Shown here: positions 24,501-29,592 of the stretch, piece by piece
How positions within the stretch are numbered: the stretch's first letter is position 1
How the letters are laid out: every line of letters begins with the position of its first letter
Assembly (NCBI GenBank): GCA_036245525.1
Contig: BTPG01000003.1
Coordinates: 160,255,532 to 160,319,531, forward strand
Direction of reading: 5' to 3'
Length of the DNA: 64,000 bases
From: Semisulcospira habei
Taxonomy: Eukaryota; Mollusca; Gastropoda; Semisulcospiridae
Position numbers and translations under genes: made by a program
Notes under the pieces: model-generated
The model's database searches: none
What the model was told of the DNA's origin: nothing
Seen by the model: the letters and a program-made list of their open reading frames with translations, nothing else

Positions 24501-27004
24501 TACACAAAAATAAAAATACAATGACATATGCACATAACAAACAAAGCACAATGCCCAAACACACCACTTTTACAATAAACTAAACAACAATACATACATA
24601 ATAATTTATATTCTAATTAACATTCAGTCTAAACAAGGAGGATTGCAGAACTACAACTAAGGCATCAAACACTGGCAGTTATTCAAAGTAAAGCTTGAAG
24701 AGGTGAGTTTTCAACGACCTCTTGAAATCAGAGACAGACTCACTGTTTCTGACCTCAAGAGGAAGTGTATTCCATAACACTGGGGCTTGATAAACAAAAG
24801 TGCGCTGACCAAATGTTTTAGTTTGGACAGAAGGTACACACAACTTCCGTTTATCAGAAGAGGAGCGGAGCTCACGAGAGGGTGTTCCATCCACAACCTA
24901 TAGAAATAATATCGCTGAAGTGGTCACTAAGTATAGTATACTTTTTAGCACACCATACCCCATGTTTCCTTTTCCTAAATTAAATTGTACCCATGGTACA
25001 CCGTCTTGTGCTAAACTGTACATGGTTTACACTATCCGGTGCTAATCTATATCAAGCTTTTCAAATCACGCTTCCTACGAGACAGCCCGCTCGACGTCCT
25101 GCGAACCGTGACCGCCCCCCCCCCCCCCCAACCTCCCCCTGGGTGGTGTGGAAAGTGAGTATTTGATCCACATTATCCCACACAGGCCCTAAGGGCTCAT
25201 GACAATTTTTTAGACTTGATGGGGTGTTCCTACTGTGACATTACTAATAAGGTGCTTCACCATGTTCAGTATTAGAGGGCTCATGAAAATCTTGTGTCAA
25301 GCAACATGCATATAATATATGTCAGCAAGAGGCATATACTAGTGATATACCCTCTCTCACCTATAGATTGAAACTTTACGAGACTCATGAGGGTCTCCAA
25401 TTCGTGAAGACACATCATAATCTGTGCGTTGGGAAATGTATATGGCGCAAGCATGGTTGGCCTGAGCACTAAACTACTTTTACTAAAAGTAAAAGTTTTA
25501 GCGAGAGACAGATCCTCATGTACCAACTTATAACTTATGACGCATGCGACAGTAACTGAGTATCGCTGAATCGCACAGCAGAGATGAAGATCCATCTCCA
25601 CAGGCCAGAGTTAATCAGATACTTTGCGTTAGCCAGCCCAAGTAAAACAAAGCCAGACGGTCTGAGATCGGACCGAGTAAACAAAACGAGCCGGTGAGGG
25701 GGTGCACATCCTGCCAAAAACGTAATTGAGGCATGATTTCTCTTTGTGTACTGCTCTGTCTGCATTGATTTAAATCTCACACACCACAGGCTATCATGTA
25801 ATCTTACAATCTGAGTGATTCTCATGAGCAGCTGCCACCTAAGACAAATCATGCGAATCTGTGCGTCTCATTGAGACCGTGAAAAGTTTCGTTTCACGCT
25901 CAAATATAACTGTGCTGATAGTGACACAAGTTTGCAAAGGGCCAGCATAGATCGAGATATATTCAGACTCCTGTGAAAGATGTACTTCAAATCTCCATAT
26001 CACAGCTAGCCCCTTAGCATCTATTCCTCTTGTGATAGCTTGAGATTCACTCTCATAATCATCATTCAACCAATGTCATTCTGCAGTGTAGGAGGCAATA
26101 GATTATCATAAGCATCTGCAGCCAAAAAGCTCTGCATGGTGATGAACCCTGCTGAAAAGCACTGGTGAGTAGTTCACTGTTGTGCTTCTTTGCAATCATT
26201 GAAAATTCAGCAAGCACCATACAAATGTAAGACTAAGAATACACCATTATTAAGCACTTTTGAAGTCTCAAAGATTGTCATGAGCCCTTAAGCCCTGTGT
26301 GGGATTATGTGCATCCATGCCAACTTTTCACACAACCGGCGGGTTCCAGCATGATGTGCTGGCTTTCTCATACTCATAGAAAGCGAGATTTGAAAAACAT
26401 GATATAAATTGACACCGGACATTTTGCACCGTGTAAGTTACACACAAGACAGTGTACCTCGGGTACAGTTTAACATAGGGCAGTGCATACGCCTTACGGG
26501 GTGCGGTGTCCAAAAAATATACTACTGTGACCACTTCGGCGATATTTAATTATCCTGCATAAGATAGAAACACGTGCGGGAATCTTAGTACACTAAGCAG
26601 TAGTGTCACTAACACTTGTAACAGTCATATTCATTGTTGCACGTTTAAGCAACATACAAGTCGACTCAATGTAATGAACAAGAAGCAAAAATTATAGAGA
26701 CGAGCCAACAACAGTTTTGCCGACTGTTGGGCATTATGCTACCACCGGTGACTTTCGTGATTGCGGTCCACAGTGAGATCTGCTGATTGATGTTTATATA
26801 TGTCCTCTGCGACCTTTGCAACATCGAACCCGAAGAAACCATGTACATATGGCAGGCTTTGCGTCGCAGGGCATTCCTGACTATTTTAAACATGAATGGG
26901 TATTGTTGAGTATTATTAACGCCTAGAGATGCTACCGTTTTGCCGTTCGAAACTTACCATTGTGGCGTAAATACTGTCACTGATCTCGACAGTACAGCCT
27001 CCAT
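3436..27004 (-). CDS. ATP5F1C: Mitochondrial ATP synthase gamma subunit gene (partial, five exons)
   Basis: Gamma is the rotating central stalk of the F1 part of the mitochondrial F1Fo ATP synthase; it couples proton flow to ATP synthesis on the matrix side of the inner membrane. Five exons on the minus strand join with phases that agree at every junction (47+35+132+208+144 nt, 188 codons plus 2 nt). All introns fit GT-AG. The joined product starts [12 protein letters not shown], has a basic hydroxylated leader like a mitochondrial presequence, then [11 protein letters not shown], the coiled-coil [11 protein letters not shown] segment, SSDRGLCGG, and the YGRKPP segment. Animal gamma subunits are near 300 residues, so about 110 C-terminal residues lie left of the window. 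Introns are about 4.6, 0.5, 16.7 and 1.2 kb plus a fifth running off the left edge; the large ones are full of mobile elements, several in the same orientation as the gene. Confidence 0.96.
3627..3716. repeat. Palindromic TTAA-ended short repeat, copy b
   Basis: Begins TTAACCCTTGGATGTTGGTAG, has the central GGTGATTCCTGCAG and AATCACC, and ends with a right half reading TACTGACAGCCAAATAGTTAA. It belongs to the same family as 1374-1462 and 4440-4540 and lies in ATP5F1C intron 4, 48 bp from exon 5. Confidence 0.55.
4440..4540. repeat. Palindromic TTAA-type short repeat, copy c
   Basis: The left half has GTTGGGTGTCAGTAGCGC and the right half ACCATTACCGACACCC followed by AAAGGGTTA. The two halves are complementary through a centre with CCTACAGGAATCACC. 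This is the third copy of the short palindromic family within 3.2 kb. Confidence 0.55.
4553..4764. repeat. Foldback element with perfect 44-bp arms and 4-base loop
   Basis: Positions 4633-4676 are the exact reverse complement of 4681-4724, separated only by TGTC. Weaker complementarity extends outward on both sides (TGCAGGAAATGG against CCATCTCCTGC; TTAACTCATTCAGCCC against GGGCTGAATGGGTGAA), so the whole unit is about 210 bp with TTAA-like ends. It lies in ATP5F1C intron 4, 55 bp from exon 4. An RNA transcript across it would fold into a very stable hairpin. Confidence 0.85.
4819..5026 (-). CDS. ATP5F1C: ATP5F1C exon 4, SSDRGLCG segment
   Basis: Encodes [20 protein letters not shown], then [21 protein letters not shown] and [12 protein letters not shown], the Rossmann-like globular part of gamma. 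The acceptor is TTTTTGCAG and the donor GTAAGC. It starts with the last two bases of an Ala codon and ends with the first two of Arg. It is separated from exon 3 by a 16.7-kb intron that contains an RTE and a DIRS element. Confidence 0.96.
5100..5914. other. Start of ATP5F1C intron 3 (3' side), no gene seen
   Basis: AT-rich intron sequence. A short acidic coding-like run on plus at about 5505-5560 is noted, but no element was recognised. Confidence 0.4.
5915..6093. repeat. GACCTTGACC-type interspersed repeat (left piece)
   Basis: Contains TGACCCTTGACCTTTTCCG followed by CCAAATTAGTATGCATAGA, the left half of a repeat unit whose right half resumes at 6786 after a LINE 3'-end insertion. Units share the order: (C)TTGTGACC(C)TTGACCTTT, about 25 bp, TATGCATAGAAAGGTCTTACCA, then CAAGTTTGGGTTTGAAG. 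Confidence 0.6.
6094..6785 (-). mobile_element. 3' end of a CR1/L2-like LINE
   Basis: On the minus strand, 6785-6660 encodes a typical LINE C-terminal peptide ([18 protein letters not shown], then [11 protein letters not shown]). A 3' UTR follows, then an AT-rich tail ending GAGATAATAAAGTATTCTT with short TATTCT-like repeats at 6094-6120. The insertion splits a GACCTTGACC repeat unit whose halves can be rejoined. The exact target duplication is not certain. It has the same orientation as ATP5F1C. Confidence 0.6.
6786..7390. repeat. Cluster of GACCTTGACC-type repeats
   Basis: Three to four consecutive degenerate units of about 120-160 bp. Each has a TGACC(C)TTGACC core (near 6911 and 7227; shortened at 7073) followed by AGGTCTTACCATCAGGTAT or a variant and CAAGTTT-GG-T-AAG. 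The last unit contains TGACCTTGACCTTTG at 7227-7241. Related single units are at 10850-11000 and 21075-21275. It is an intronic repeat, not coding. Confidence 0.65.
7391..8230. other. Intronic sequence, no gene seen
   Basis: No gene was recognised. A C-run followed directly by an A-run sits at about 7939-7963. Confidence 0.4.
8231..8447 (+). pseudogene. Exon-like fragment of an unrecognised gene, frameshifted
   Basis: From ATG 8231 one frame reads [19 protein letters not shown] and stops at 8342. A second frame (codons in phase with 8371) continues with [17 protein letters not shown], then [19 protein letters not shown] and VTFLLN, and ends at a good splice donor (GTAAGT at 8448). The lysine-rich start and the W-x-x-x-K-x-E-x-G-L-x-T-x-x-x-F-x-x-x-L-L pattern resemble the first exons of repetitive invertebrate genes, often transposon-derived. 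A shift near 8300-8315 separates the parts. It is oriented opposite to ATP5F1C, inside intron 3. No function is assigned. Confidence 0.4.
8448..8934. other. Intronic sequence, no gene seen
   Basis: Nothing recognised between the exon-like fragment and the left target duplication of the RTE copy. Confidence 0.4.
8948..10352 (-). mobile_element. RTE-clade LINE, copy 1 (5' truncated)
   Basis: A 1405-bp insertion flanked by a perfect 13-bp target duplication TGCACCCAGCCTT (8935-8947 and 10353-10365). On the minus strand it ends in a (TAAG)n tail, the microsatellite-type 3' end usual for RTE elements. It is truncated at the 5' side within the reverse transcriptase. The coding part is open throughout. 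It lies in ATP5F1C intron 3 in the same orientation as the gene. Two other copies are in the window, at 57586-58578 and 39205-40006. Confidence 0.95.
8958..10352 (-). CDS. RTE reverse transcriptase fragment, open reading frame
   Basis: About 455 residues or more, entering from the truncated 5' end. RT blocks are in order: [14 protein letters not shown] and [14 protein letters not shown] near the start, [16 protein letters not shown] (first catalytic Asp), [11 protein letters not shown], and the active site FADDLALLS with both aspartates. The thumb and C-terminal region follow with [29 protein letters not shown], the WIGHSLRK motif and a basic end [18 protein letters not shown]. This order and the C-terminal motifs match schistosome SR2-type RTE proteins. 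The endonuclease domain is missing. The open frame and perfect flanking repeats point to a fairly recent insertion. Confidence 0.93.
   Translation of the reverse strand: MFGKIWEEEVMPADWKEGYLIKLPKKGDLSKCSNYRGITLLSVPGKVFNRIILERMKSSVDPQLRDQQAGFRKNRSCTDQIATLRIIVEQSLEWSSPLYVNFVDYEKAFDSVDRETLWKLLRHYGVPTKLVRLIKSSYDGMTCRVIHEGQFTRELQVRTGVRQGCLLSPFLFLLAIDWVMKMTTEHRRSGIQWTLWTQLDDLDFADDLALLSHTHQQMQDKTTRLADISSQVGLTIHKQKTKTMRLNATREEPVLLAGTPLEEVESFTYLGSIIDKKGGTDADVRARIGKARAAFLQLKKVWSSRELSQHTKVRIFNSNVKAVLLYGAETWRLTKTTVNRVQTFMNSCLRRILKIHWPEKISNVRLWERTEQITAENEIGRRRWGWIGHSLRKPASSITRQALSWNPQGKRKRGRPRNSWRRDLQADIKRLGTTWSRIEGEAQDRSCWRSLVDGLYPGRGDRRK
10375..11890. other. Intronic sequence with one GACCTTGACC repeat unit
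   Basis: No gene recognised. A single degenerate unit of the GACCTTGACC family lies at about 10850-11000 (TGACTTTGACC and later CATGACCCTTGACCTTTG). The remainder is unassigned intron. Confidence 0.4.
11900..12100. repeat. DIRS left inverted terminal repeat
   Basis: About 200 bp whose reverse complement matches 17366-17572 with some mismatches. Shared blocks include AACGTTACCTAGCTAGCC, GTGTTGGCAGGTGAGGGGC, AGAACAGGCAGTAACCCGAG and GTACGAGCTCACCCGAT. The outer end has TACCAATGGTATTATTGATAG. Confidence 0.9.
12135..12240. repeat. DIRS internal complementary region
   Basis: Contains TAATACCATCGCTAAGTATT and, 40 bp on, TTTTCTCAAAACACATTACC followed by GATGGTATTACTGATAGG. The second block is complementary to the outer end of the right terminal repeat (17540-17572). 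Such a region is thought to help the element form its circular intermediate. Confidence 0.8.
12346..13621 (-). pseudogene. DIRS tyrosine recombinase, frameshifted
   Basis: Three overlapping minus-strand pieces (13621-13283, 13252-12998, 12771-12346) together cover a DIRS-type tyrosine recombinase, which performs integration. The first has the N-terminal [16 protein letters not shown]-like region and the second [22 protein letters not shown]. The third has the catalytic end: [14 protein letters not shown] (H-x-x-R), [17 protein letters not shown] with the nucleophile Tyr, ending near 12346. Stops and shifts between pieces mean no intact protein is made. It partly overlaps the end of the RT/RNase H frame. 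Confidence 0.85.
13368..15262 (-). pseudogene. DIRS reverse transcriptase and RNase H, one frameshift
   Basis: The main open part, 14945-13368 (525 residues), holds RT blocks [34 protein letters not shown] and the active site YLDDLLLRN with both aspartates. An RNase H domain follows: [33 protein letters not shown] and [15 protein letters not shown]. The N-terminal RT part, 15262-15026, reads [17 protein letters not shown] in another frame and stops in the run CCGCCTTTTCGTAG near 15028; a single small indel there would account for the break. The spacing and the DASLAGWG motif are characteristic of DIRS-type polymerases. Confidence 0.9.
15300..16910 (-). pseudogene. DIRS gag-like region, frameshifted
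   Basis: The best frame, 16910-15996 (304 residues), is rich in Ser, Arg and Pro in its middle ([13 protein letters not shown]). It then has a helical part ([20 protein letters not shown]) and [18 protein letters not shown], features often seen in DIRS capsid-like proteins. Downstream, to about 15300, the coding signal moves between frames. Identification rests mainly on position upstream of the DIRS polymerase; a capsid fold cannot be shown by eye. Confidence 0.6.
17366..17572. repeat. DIRS right inverted terminal repeat
   Basis: Inverted counterpart of 11900-12100, ending GTAATACCATCGGTAATGTG then TTTTGAGGAAAC. The 3-5% differences from the left repeat are visible by eye (for example ACACTCCCTTATACGGAC against ACACTCCATTATACGGAC). 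Confidence 0.9.
19450..19668 (+). pseudogene. Exon-like fragment of an unrecognised gene
   Basis: A polypyrimidine tract and CAG (…CTCTGTTTCAG, ending near 19478) precede a coding-like stretch. It contains [19 protein letters not shown] and [19 protein letters not shown] and ends at a stop at 19668. The V-V-V-x-Y-x-x-x-x-Y-P-G-E pattern resembles a short beta-rich module found in repetitive invertebrate genes, several of them transposon-related. It sits in the gap of the 180-bp array and runs opposite to ATP5F1C. Confidence 0.4.
19926..20160 (+). pseudogene. Second exon-like fragment, same unrecognised gene family
   Basis: The plus strand reads [20 protein letters not shown] and then [18 protein letters not shown] and [20 protein letters not shown] without a stop. 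This is more protein-like than chance in this AT-rich intron. The phrase G-x-F-x-Y-P-x-x-x-D-x-x-E-I suggests a companion piece to 19450-19668. No start, stop or donor pair was confirmed and no function is assigned. Confidence 0.35.
20801..21729. other. Intronic sequence with one GACCTTGACC repeat unit
   Basis: A single unit of the GACCTTGACC family spans about 21075-21275, with TGACCTTGACCTTCG at 21105-21119 and AGGTCTTGCCACAAAGTAT next to it. Otherwise no gene was seen before exon 3. Confidence 0.5.
21730..21861 (-). CDS. ATP5F1C: ATP5F1C exon 3, N-terminal coiled coil
   Basis: Encodes [20 protein letters not shown], then [19 protein letters not shown] and KGAK, the N-terminal helix of gamma that forms the rotating coiled coil inside the alpha3beta3 ring. 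The [11 protein letters not shown] run is a hallmark of the family. The acceptor is TTCATAG and the donor GTGTGT, a weaker donor than at the other exons. The donor choice is supported because only this position joins exon 4 in phase to give [11 protein letters not shown]. Confidence 0.95.
22350..22384 (-). CDS. ATP5F1C: ATP5F1C exon 2 (35 nt micro-exon)
   Basis: Encodes [11 protein letters not shown] around the presequence cleavage region, matching the conserved QVR-MATLKD junction of animal gamma subunits. The acceptor CCACAG lies at 22385-22390 and the donor GTAAGT at 22349-22344. It begins in phase 2 (completing Trp) and ends in phase 1 (first base of Ile). At 35 nt it is too short for ORF finding and was recognised by motif and splice sites. 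Confidence 0.95.
22450..22605. repeat. Inverted repeat partner of 24130-24285
   Basis: The reverse complement of this stretch aligns, with divergence, to 24130-24285. Shared blocks are ACCAGACCAATATTGG and GATATCCCATCTTGACC / GATCCCATCTTGACC. It lies just left of the TTAA-flanked element. Confidence 0.55.
22610..23512 (-). mobile_element. piggyBac-like element with internal deletion
   Basis: A 903-bp element flanked by TTAA (22606-22609 and 23513-23516) with terminal inverted repeats CCCTTTCGCCACC and GGCGGCAAAAGGG. TTAA duplication and CCCTTT-type ends fit the piggyBac superfamily. A single minus-strand ORF remains. No DDD catalytic core is present, so it can only move with help from another element. 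Confidence 0.7.
22976..23260 (-). pseudogene. piggyBac-like transposase N-terminal remnant
   Basis: Minus-strand frame starting [20 protein letters not shown] and continuing [18 protein letters not shown], then acidic and serine-rich ([13 protein letters not shown]). The charged helix with EEVL followed by acidic residues is what piggyBac transposases usually have ahead of the catalytic domain. The assignment depends mostly on the TTAA and CCCTTT ends of the surrounding element. The catalytic domain is deleted. Confidence 0.45.
23620..24132 (-). pseudogene. LINE RNase H domain fragment
   Basis: The minus-strand frame contains [20 protein letters not shown], then [20 protein letters not shown], then [14 protein letters not shown] and [20 protein letters not shown]. 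This gives the E of motif 2, the TDS of motif 3 and the G-N-D-x-A of motif 4 of a type I RNase H as found in I-group and related LINEs. In motif 4 the final catalytic Asp of N-D-x-A-D is replaced (A-P-S). Reverse transcriptase and endonuclease are absent. It lies in ATP5F1C intron 1, beside inverted copies of a 150-bp repeat. Confidence 0.7.
24130..24285. repeat. Inverted repeat partner of 22450-22605
   Basis: Contains AAACCAGACCAATATTGGCA and AGAGATCCCATCTTGACCAA, complementary to the other arm. The two arms enclose the piggyBac-like element and the RNase H fragment. Confidence 0.55.
24416..24900 (-). mobile_element. 3' end of a CR1/L2-like LINE
   Basis: On the minus strand 24896-24679 ends with the typical CR1/L2 C-terminus: [38 protein letters not shown], then stop. 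A 3' UTR with TAAGCGCTATATAAATAC and a (TTA)n tail reaching 24416 follows. The 5' side is cut at 24900, where a foldback element begins. Confidence 0.8.
24908..26546. mobile_element. Foldback element with ~400-bp diverged inverted terminal repeats
   Basis: Starts AATATCGCTGAAGTGGTCAC and ends with the inverted GTGACCACTTCGGCGATATT. The first ~400 bp match the reverse complement of the last ~400 bp in collinear blocks: ACTGTACC…GTACACYGTCTTGTG, TTTTCAAATC-CGCTT, CACATTATCCCACACAGG and GGGCTCATGACAAT. The central ~800 bp has no recognisable transposase. A TA at both borders could be the target duplication. It is probably a non-autonomous DNA transposon with long terminal repeats, inside ATP5F1C intron 1. 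Confidence 0.7.
26958..27004 (-). CDS. ATP5F1C: ATP5F1C exon 1, start codon and presequence
   Basis: Coding part of the first exon. ATG reads from 27004 down to 27002 and encodes [15 protein letters not shown] plus the first two bases of a Trp codon. The donor GTAAGT follows directly (positions 26957-26952). It was found by searching for a leader ending in PQW, as in vertebrate gamma, and the split codon TG|G completes exactly with exon 2. A two-codon upstream ATG (ATG GCA TGA) lies in the likely 5' UTR near 27055. The 5' UTR end and promoter are not defined by sequence alone. Confidence 0.88.
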
Positions 27005-27094
27005 GTTGCCGGTTGTCAGATCGAGGCTGATTGCCGGTAGGAAAAGATAAATTTCATGCCATTACCTCCCCTGTTTTGCTTTCTCGATGGCTCC

Positions 27095-27255
27095 CGTTGG
27101 TTGTCGGTCAACTCGCTCATATACTAACTCGCCCTGCGCTCAACCAAGGTACGATTCAACTCGCAAAAGTAAGTAGTCAAGTCGCCAAAGCAAAGGGTTA
27201 AGTCATAAAAAAGCAAGGGTCAACTCGCCCAAACATGAATTCAAGTCGCCCAAGA
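27095..27255. repeat. Degenerate (CAACTCGCCC) repeats upstream of ATP5F1C
   Basis: About eight spaced variants of TCAA(C/G)TCGCCCAA, roughly every 20 bp, between 90 and 250 bp upstream of the ATP5F1C start codon. This is where the promoter is expected. No TATA box is obvious. Whether the repeats are regulatory is unknown. Confidence 0.55.
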
Positions 27256-27293
27256 TCTTTGCATGCATGTTCCTGTAGGAGTGCGTGTTTGTG

Positions 27294-27296
<3 letters not shown>

Positions 27297-27378
<82 letters not shown>
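27297..27378. repeat. (GT)n microsatellite
   Basis: About 40 almost perfect GT units. The open frames across it (Val-Cys or His-Thr repeats) are artefacts. Confidence 0.97.
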
Positions 27379-27381
<3 letters not shown>

Positions 27382-27479
27382 TGAGTGTGTCATCAGTTGT
27401 GTGTGTCTGTGTGCAGTTGTGGATCCAAAGGTAGGCTCTAAAGGCCATATGTTACCGCACATCATTACCCTCAGCATTT

Positions 27480-27880
27480 CAGTTCCATATTTAGGTCCCT
27501 GATCTTGCCATAAGTGTGATCGGGGGGCCCTCAGCGACTTCACCAGCACTTTCGGCCCCCGCTCCTTCTCAGTATACCGTCCATCCATCTGGAACACTCT
27601 TCCACTCTCTCTCCGTCAGAAACACTCTCTCCTCCTTCCAGTCCGCCCTCAAAACTCACCTCTTTCAACAGTTCTAGCACTATACCACCACACTCCCCAC
27701 CCCAAGCTGACTGTCGTAATGTATTTCACTATTTGTGGTACGTGAGTCGTTGTCTAAAGCGTGCGCGAGTTGTGAGTGTGCGCTTAGAGTTATAATTATT
27801 ATAAGCGCATTATAAATACCGTAATTATTTATTATTATTATTATATTTTTTATTATTTTATTATTATTTTTTTTTAATTA
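27480..27880 (+). mobile_element. 3' end of another CR1/L2-like LINE
   Basis: Plus-strand reading across 27530-27675 gives the LINE C-terminal pattern RSFSVYRPSIWNTLP, then (in shifted frames) SFQSALKTHLFQQF and a stop. A 3' UTR with TATAAGCGCATTATAAATAC and a (TTATTA)n tail to about 27880 follows. It is frameshifted and 5' truncated. Confidence 0.65.
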
Positions 27881-27917
27881 TTACTATTATTTTATGAGGA
27901 CGGACGTATGTCGGGTA

Positions 27918-29221
27918 TGTGATGAAGCTCTATGCACGTGCATAGTGCTCATTCATTTGGGTAAATACGGTATGGTTTTTGTTAACGAGTAGGATTAGTA
28001 CGGTACGGGTTTTGTTAACGGTTTGTTTGTGCCGAAAGTCCGTGTTGGACTAGACGTACGTGAAATCTGTAAGACATGGTTAGCACGTTTTTTTTTTAGT
28101 GAGTTCTGTTTAGTGAGTTCTAGGCGGAAGCTGTGACTGTCAGAAGTCTAGTTTGGTTATTGCGGGCTGTCTTGTCGTATGGAACGGTTGTTTGAGTTAC
28201 CTAGCCCGCATTCCAAGACTCTGAAGCCTAGATTTCAGGTATGTTTCTATAAACGTAGTATTGATAGTTGTTTAGTTAAAGACAGTATGCGAGGTAAGAT
28301 TAATGTGGTTGTATAGTGATGTTTCGGTTTAGTTCAGTTATAGTATGTTTAGAATTCGGTGAAGTAACCGGTGTTTTTGTGTACAAGTTGTTTACCGAGT
28401 TAGATGACTAAAGGAATATGAAGTGTGTATGTCTAAACCGCTATGAAGATAGTACGTGGTTGGTTAAGCATAGTCTTTTCCAGGGTATAGAGTAATGTAT
28501 AGCAAGAGTGTTAGGCTATAGTCTGTTTCAAGATGAGTAGTGACAGAGATGGGGTGATACGAAAATAGTTTATGAAGCACGTGTGTGTGTGTGAATGAAC
28601 GTGTGGGTTATTTGTATCAGCCAGGTTACGTGACGTTTCTCATTGATCCAATATGTTGTGTGTTTAGCAAGTGTTACGTTGGGACTTTTGTTGTCTATTT
28701 TAGAGTTCTTGTAACGAGAGTGGAAGACGGACGCCGAGACGTCGAGTCGCAGGTGGGACCTACGTGAGGTCATCCCTCCAGCTCTTCTAAGAGTGAGTCT
28801 GACTGGGAACCAAGACACCCAAGTCCAAGCGAGAACTGAGTGTACCGTACGAGAACGAGGACGTCCGTGCCCAAAGAGACAGGACGGCAATACGCGTACG
28901 ACGAAGGACTTTCACGCCTAGACATGAAAAGGACCAACGTAACCAGGCAACAACATCAAACAGGTTGGAGACATTGAGAGACTGAAACCTAGCCTGGCAA
29001 AGATACTGTGATTTGAGTGTGTGATAGAGAGCCTTGTATATATAGTTTGATAGTCTTTAAAGCGTTTCTTTTCTTTTATAGTGTATAAAGGTTACTTTAG
29101 AAAGGGAGCCCGTGTGTTGTGTTTTACCGCATGAATGCGCCCGTCTGAGTCAGTGGCGGTGTATGCGTCTGTTGCGTGAGAGTCTGTGTGTACGACTGTG
29201 GGCAAGTCTGCGTGCGTTACA
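27918..29221 (+). repeat. 5' LTR of the gypsy element
   Basis: 1304 bp, TG…CA ends. It contains a TATATATA box at 29037-29044 followed by TTTAAAG and GTATAAAGG, a plausible promoter and start region. It differs from the 3' LTR (32161-33863, apart from its SINE) by a modest number of substitutions and small indels, such as CTCTATGCACGTG against CTATATGCTCGTG. Confidence 0.93.
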
Positions 29222-29242
29222 GTGGTGACCCTGTTTTAGCGG
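29222..29242 (+). promoter_or_regulatory. Candidate primer-binding site
   Basis: GTGGTGACCCTGTTTTAGCG directly follows the 5' LTR, the place where a tRNA primer binds in LTR elements. The matching tRNA was not determined. Confidence 0.5.
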
Positions 29243-29592
29243 TAGGTTAAAGTATCTGCGGGCGATAGCGATTTTAGAGTAGGATTTGTTGATATGTGCA
29301 TGTTGTGTTAGATTCCCCTCTCCGATTCTAGGGGGTAAGATCCGTTATTTCTGTAGTTTCTGGATCTTACGAGGAGCTAGTTCTTTGTTTCTTCCTGTTG
29401 ATGTATAGGTAGTGTTCTTTTTCCTTGCTCTTCTTTCTATCGTTCTTTTTTTCGTTCCATCTGGACGTCAAAGTAGGTCACTGTTTCTGCGTAGGTAGTT
29501 ATTGTTGTGAGTTTGTAATTTTAAGTTTTTGCAAATTGATTTGGTTGTGGTTTGTATTTGTACGTTTTCAAGTTTTTTGGGAAGTTGTAAGT

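Noticed and set aside
25281..26069. Minus-strand ORFs in the centre of the foldback element
   Set aside because: Each is about 75-106 residues with no recognisable transposase motif, and the frames do not connect.
27241..27597. Long open frames with His-Thr or Val-Cys repeats
   Set aside because: They are translations of the (GT)n microsatellite and have no protein character outside it.
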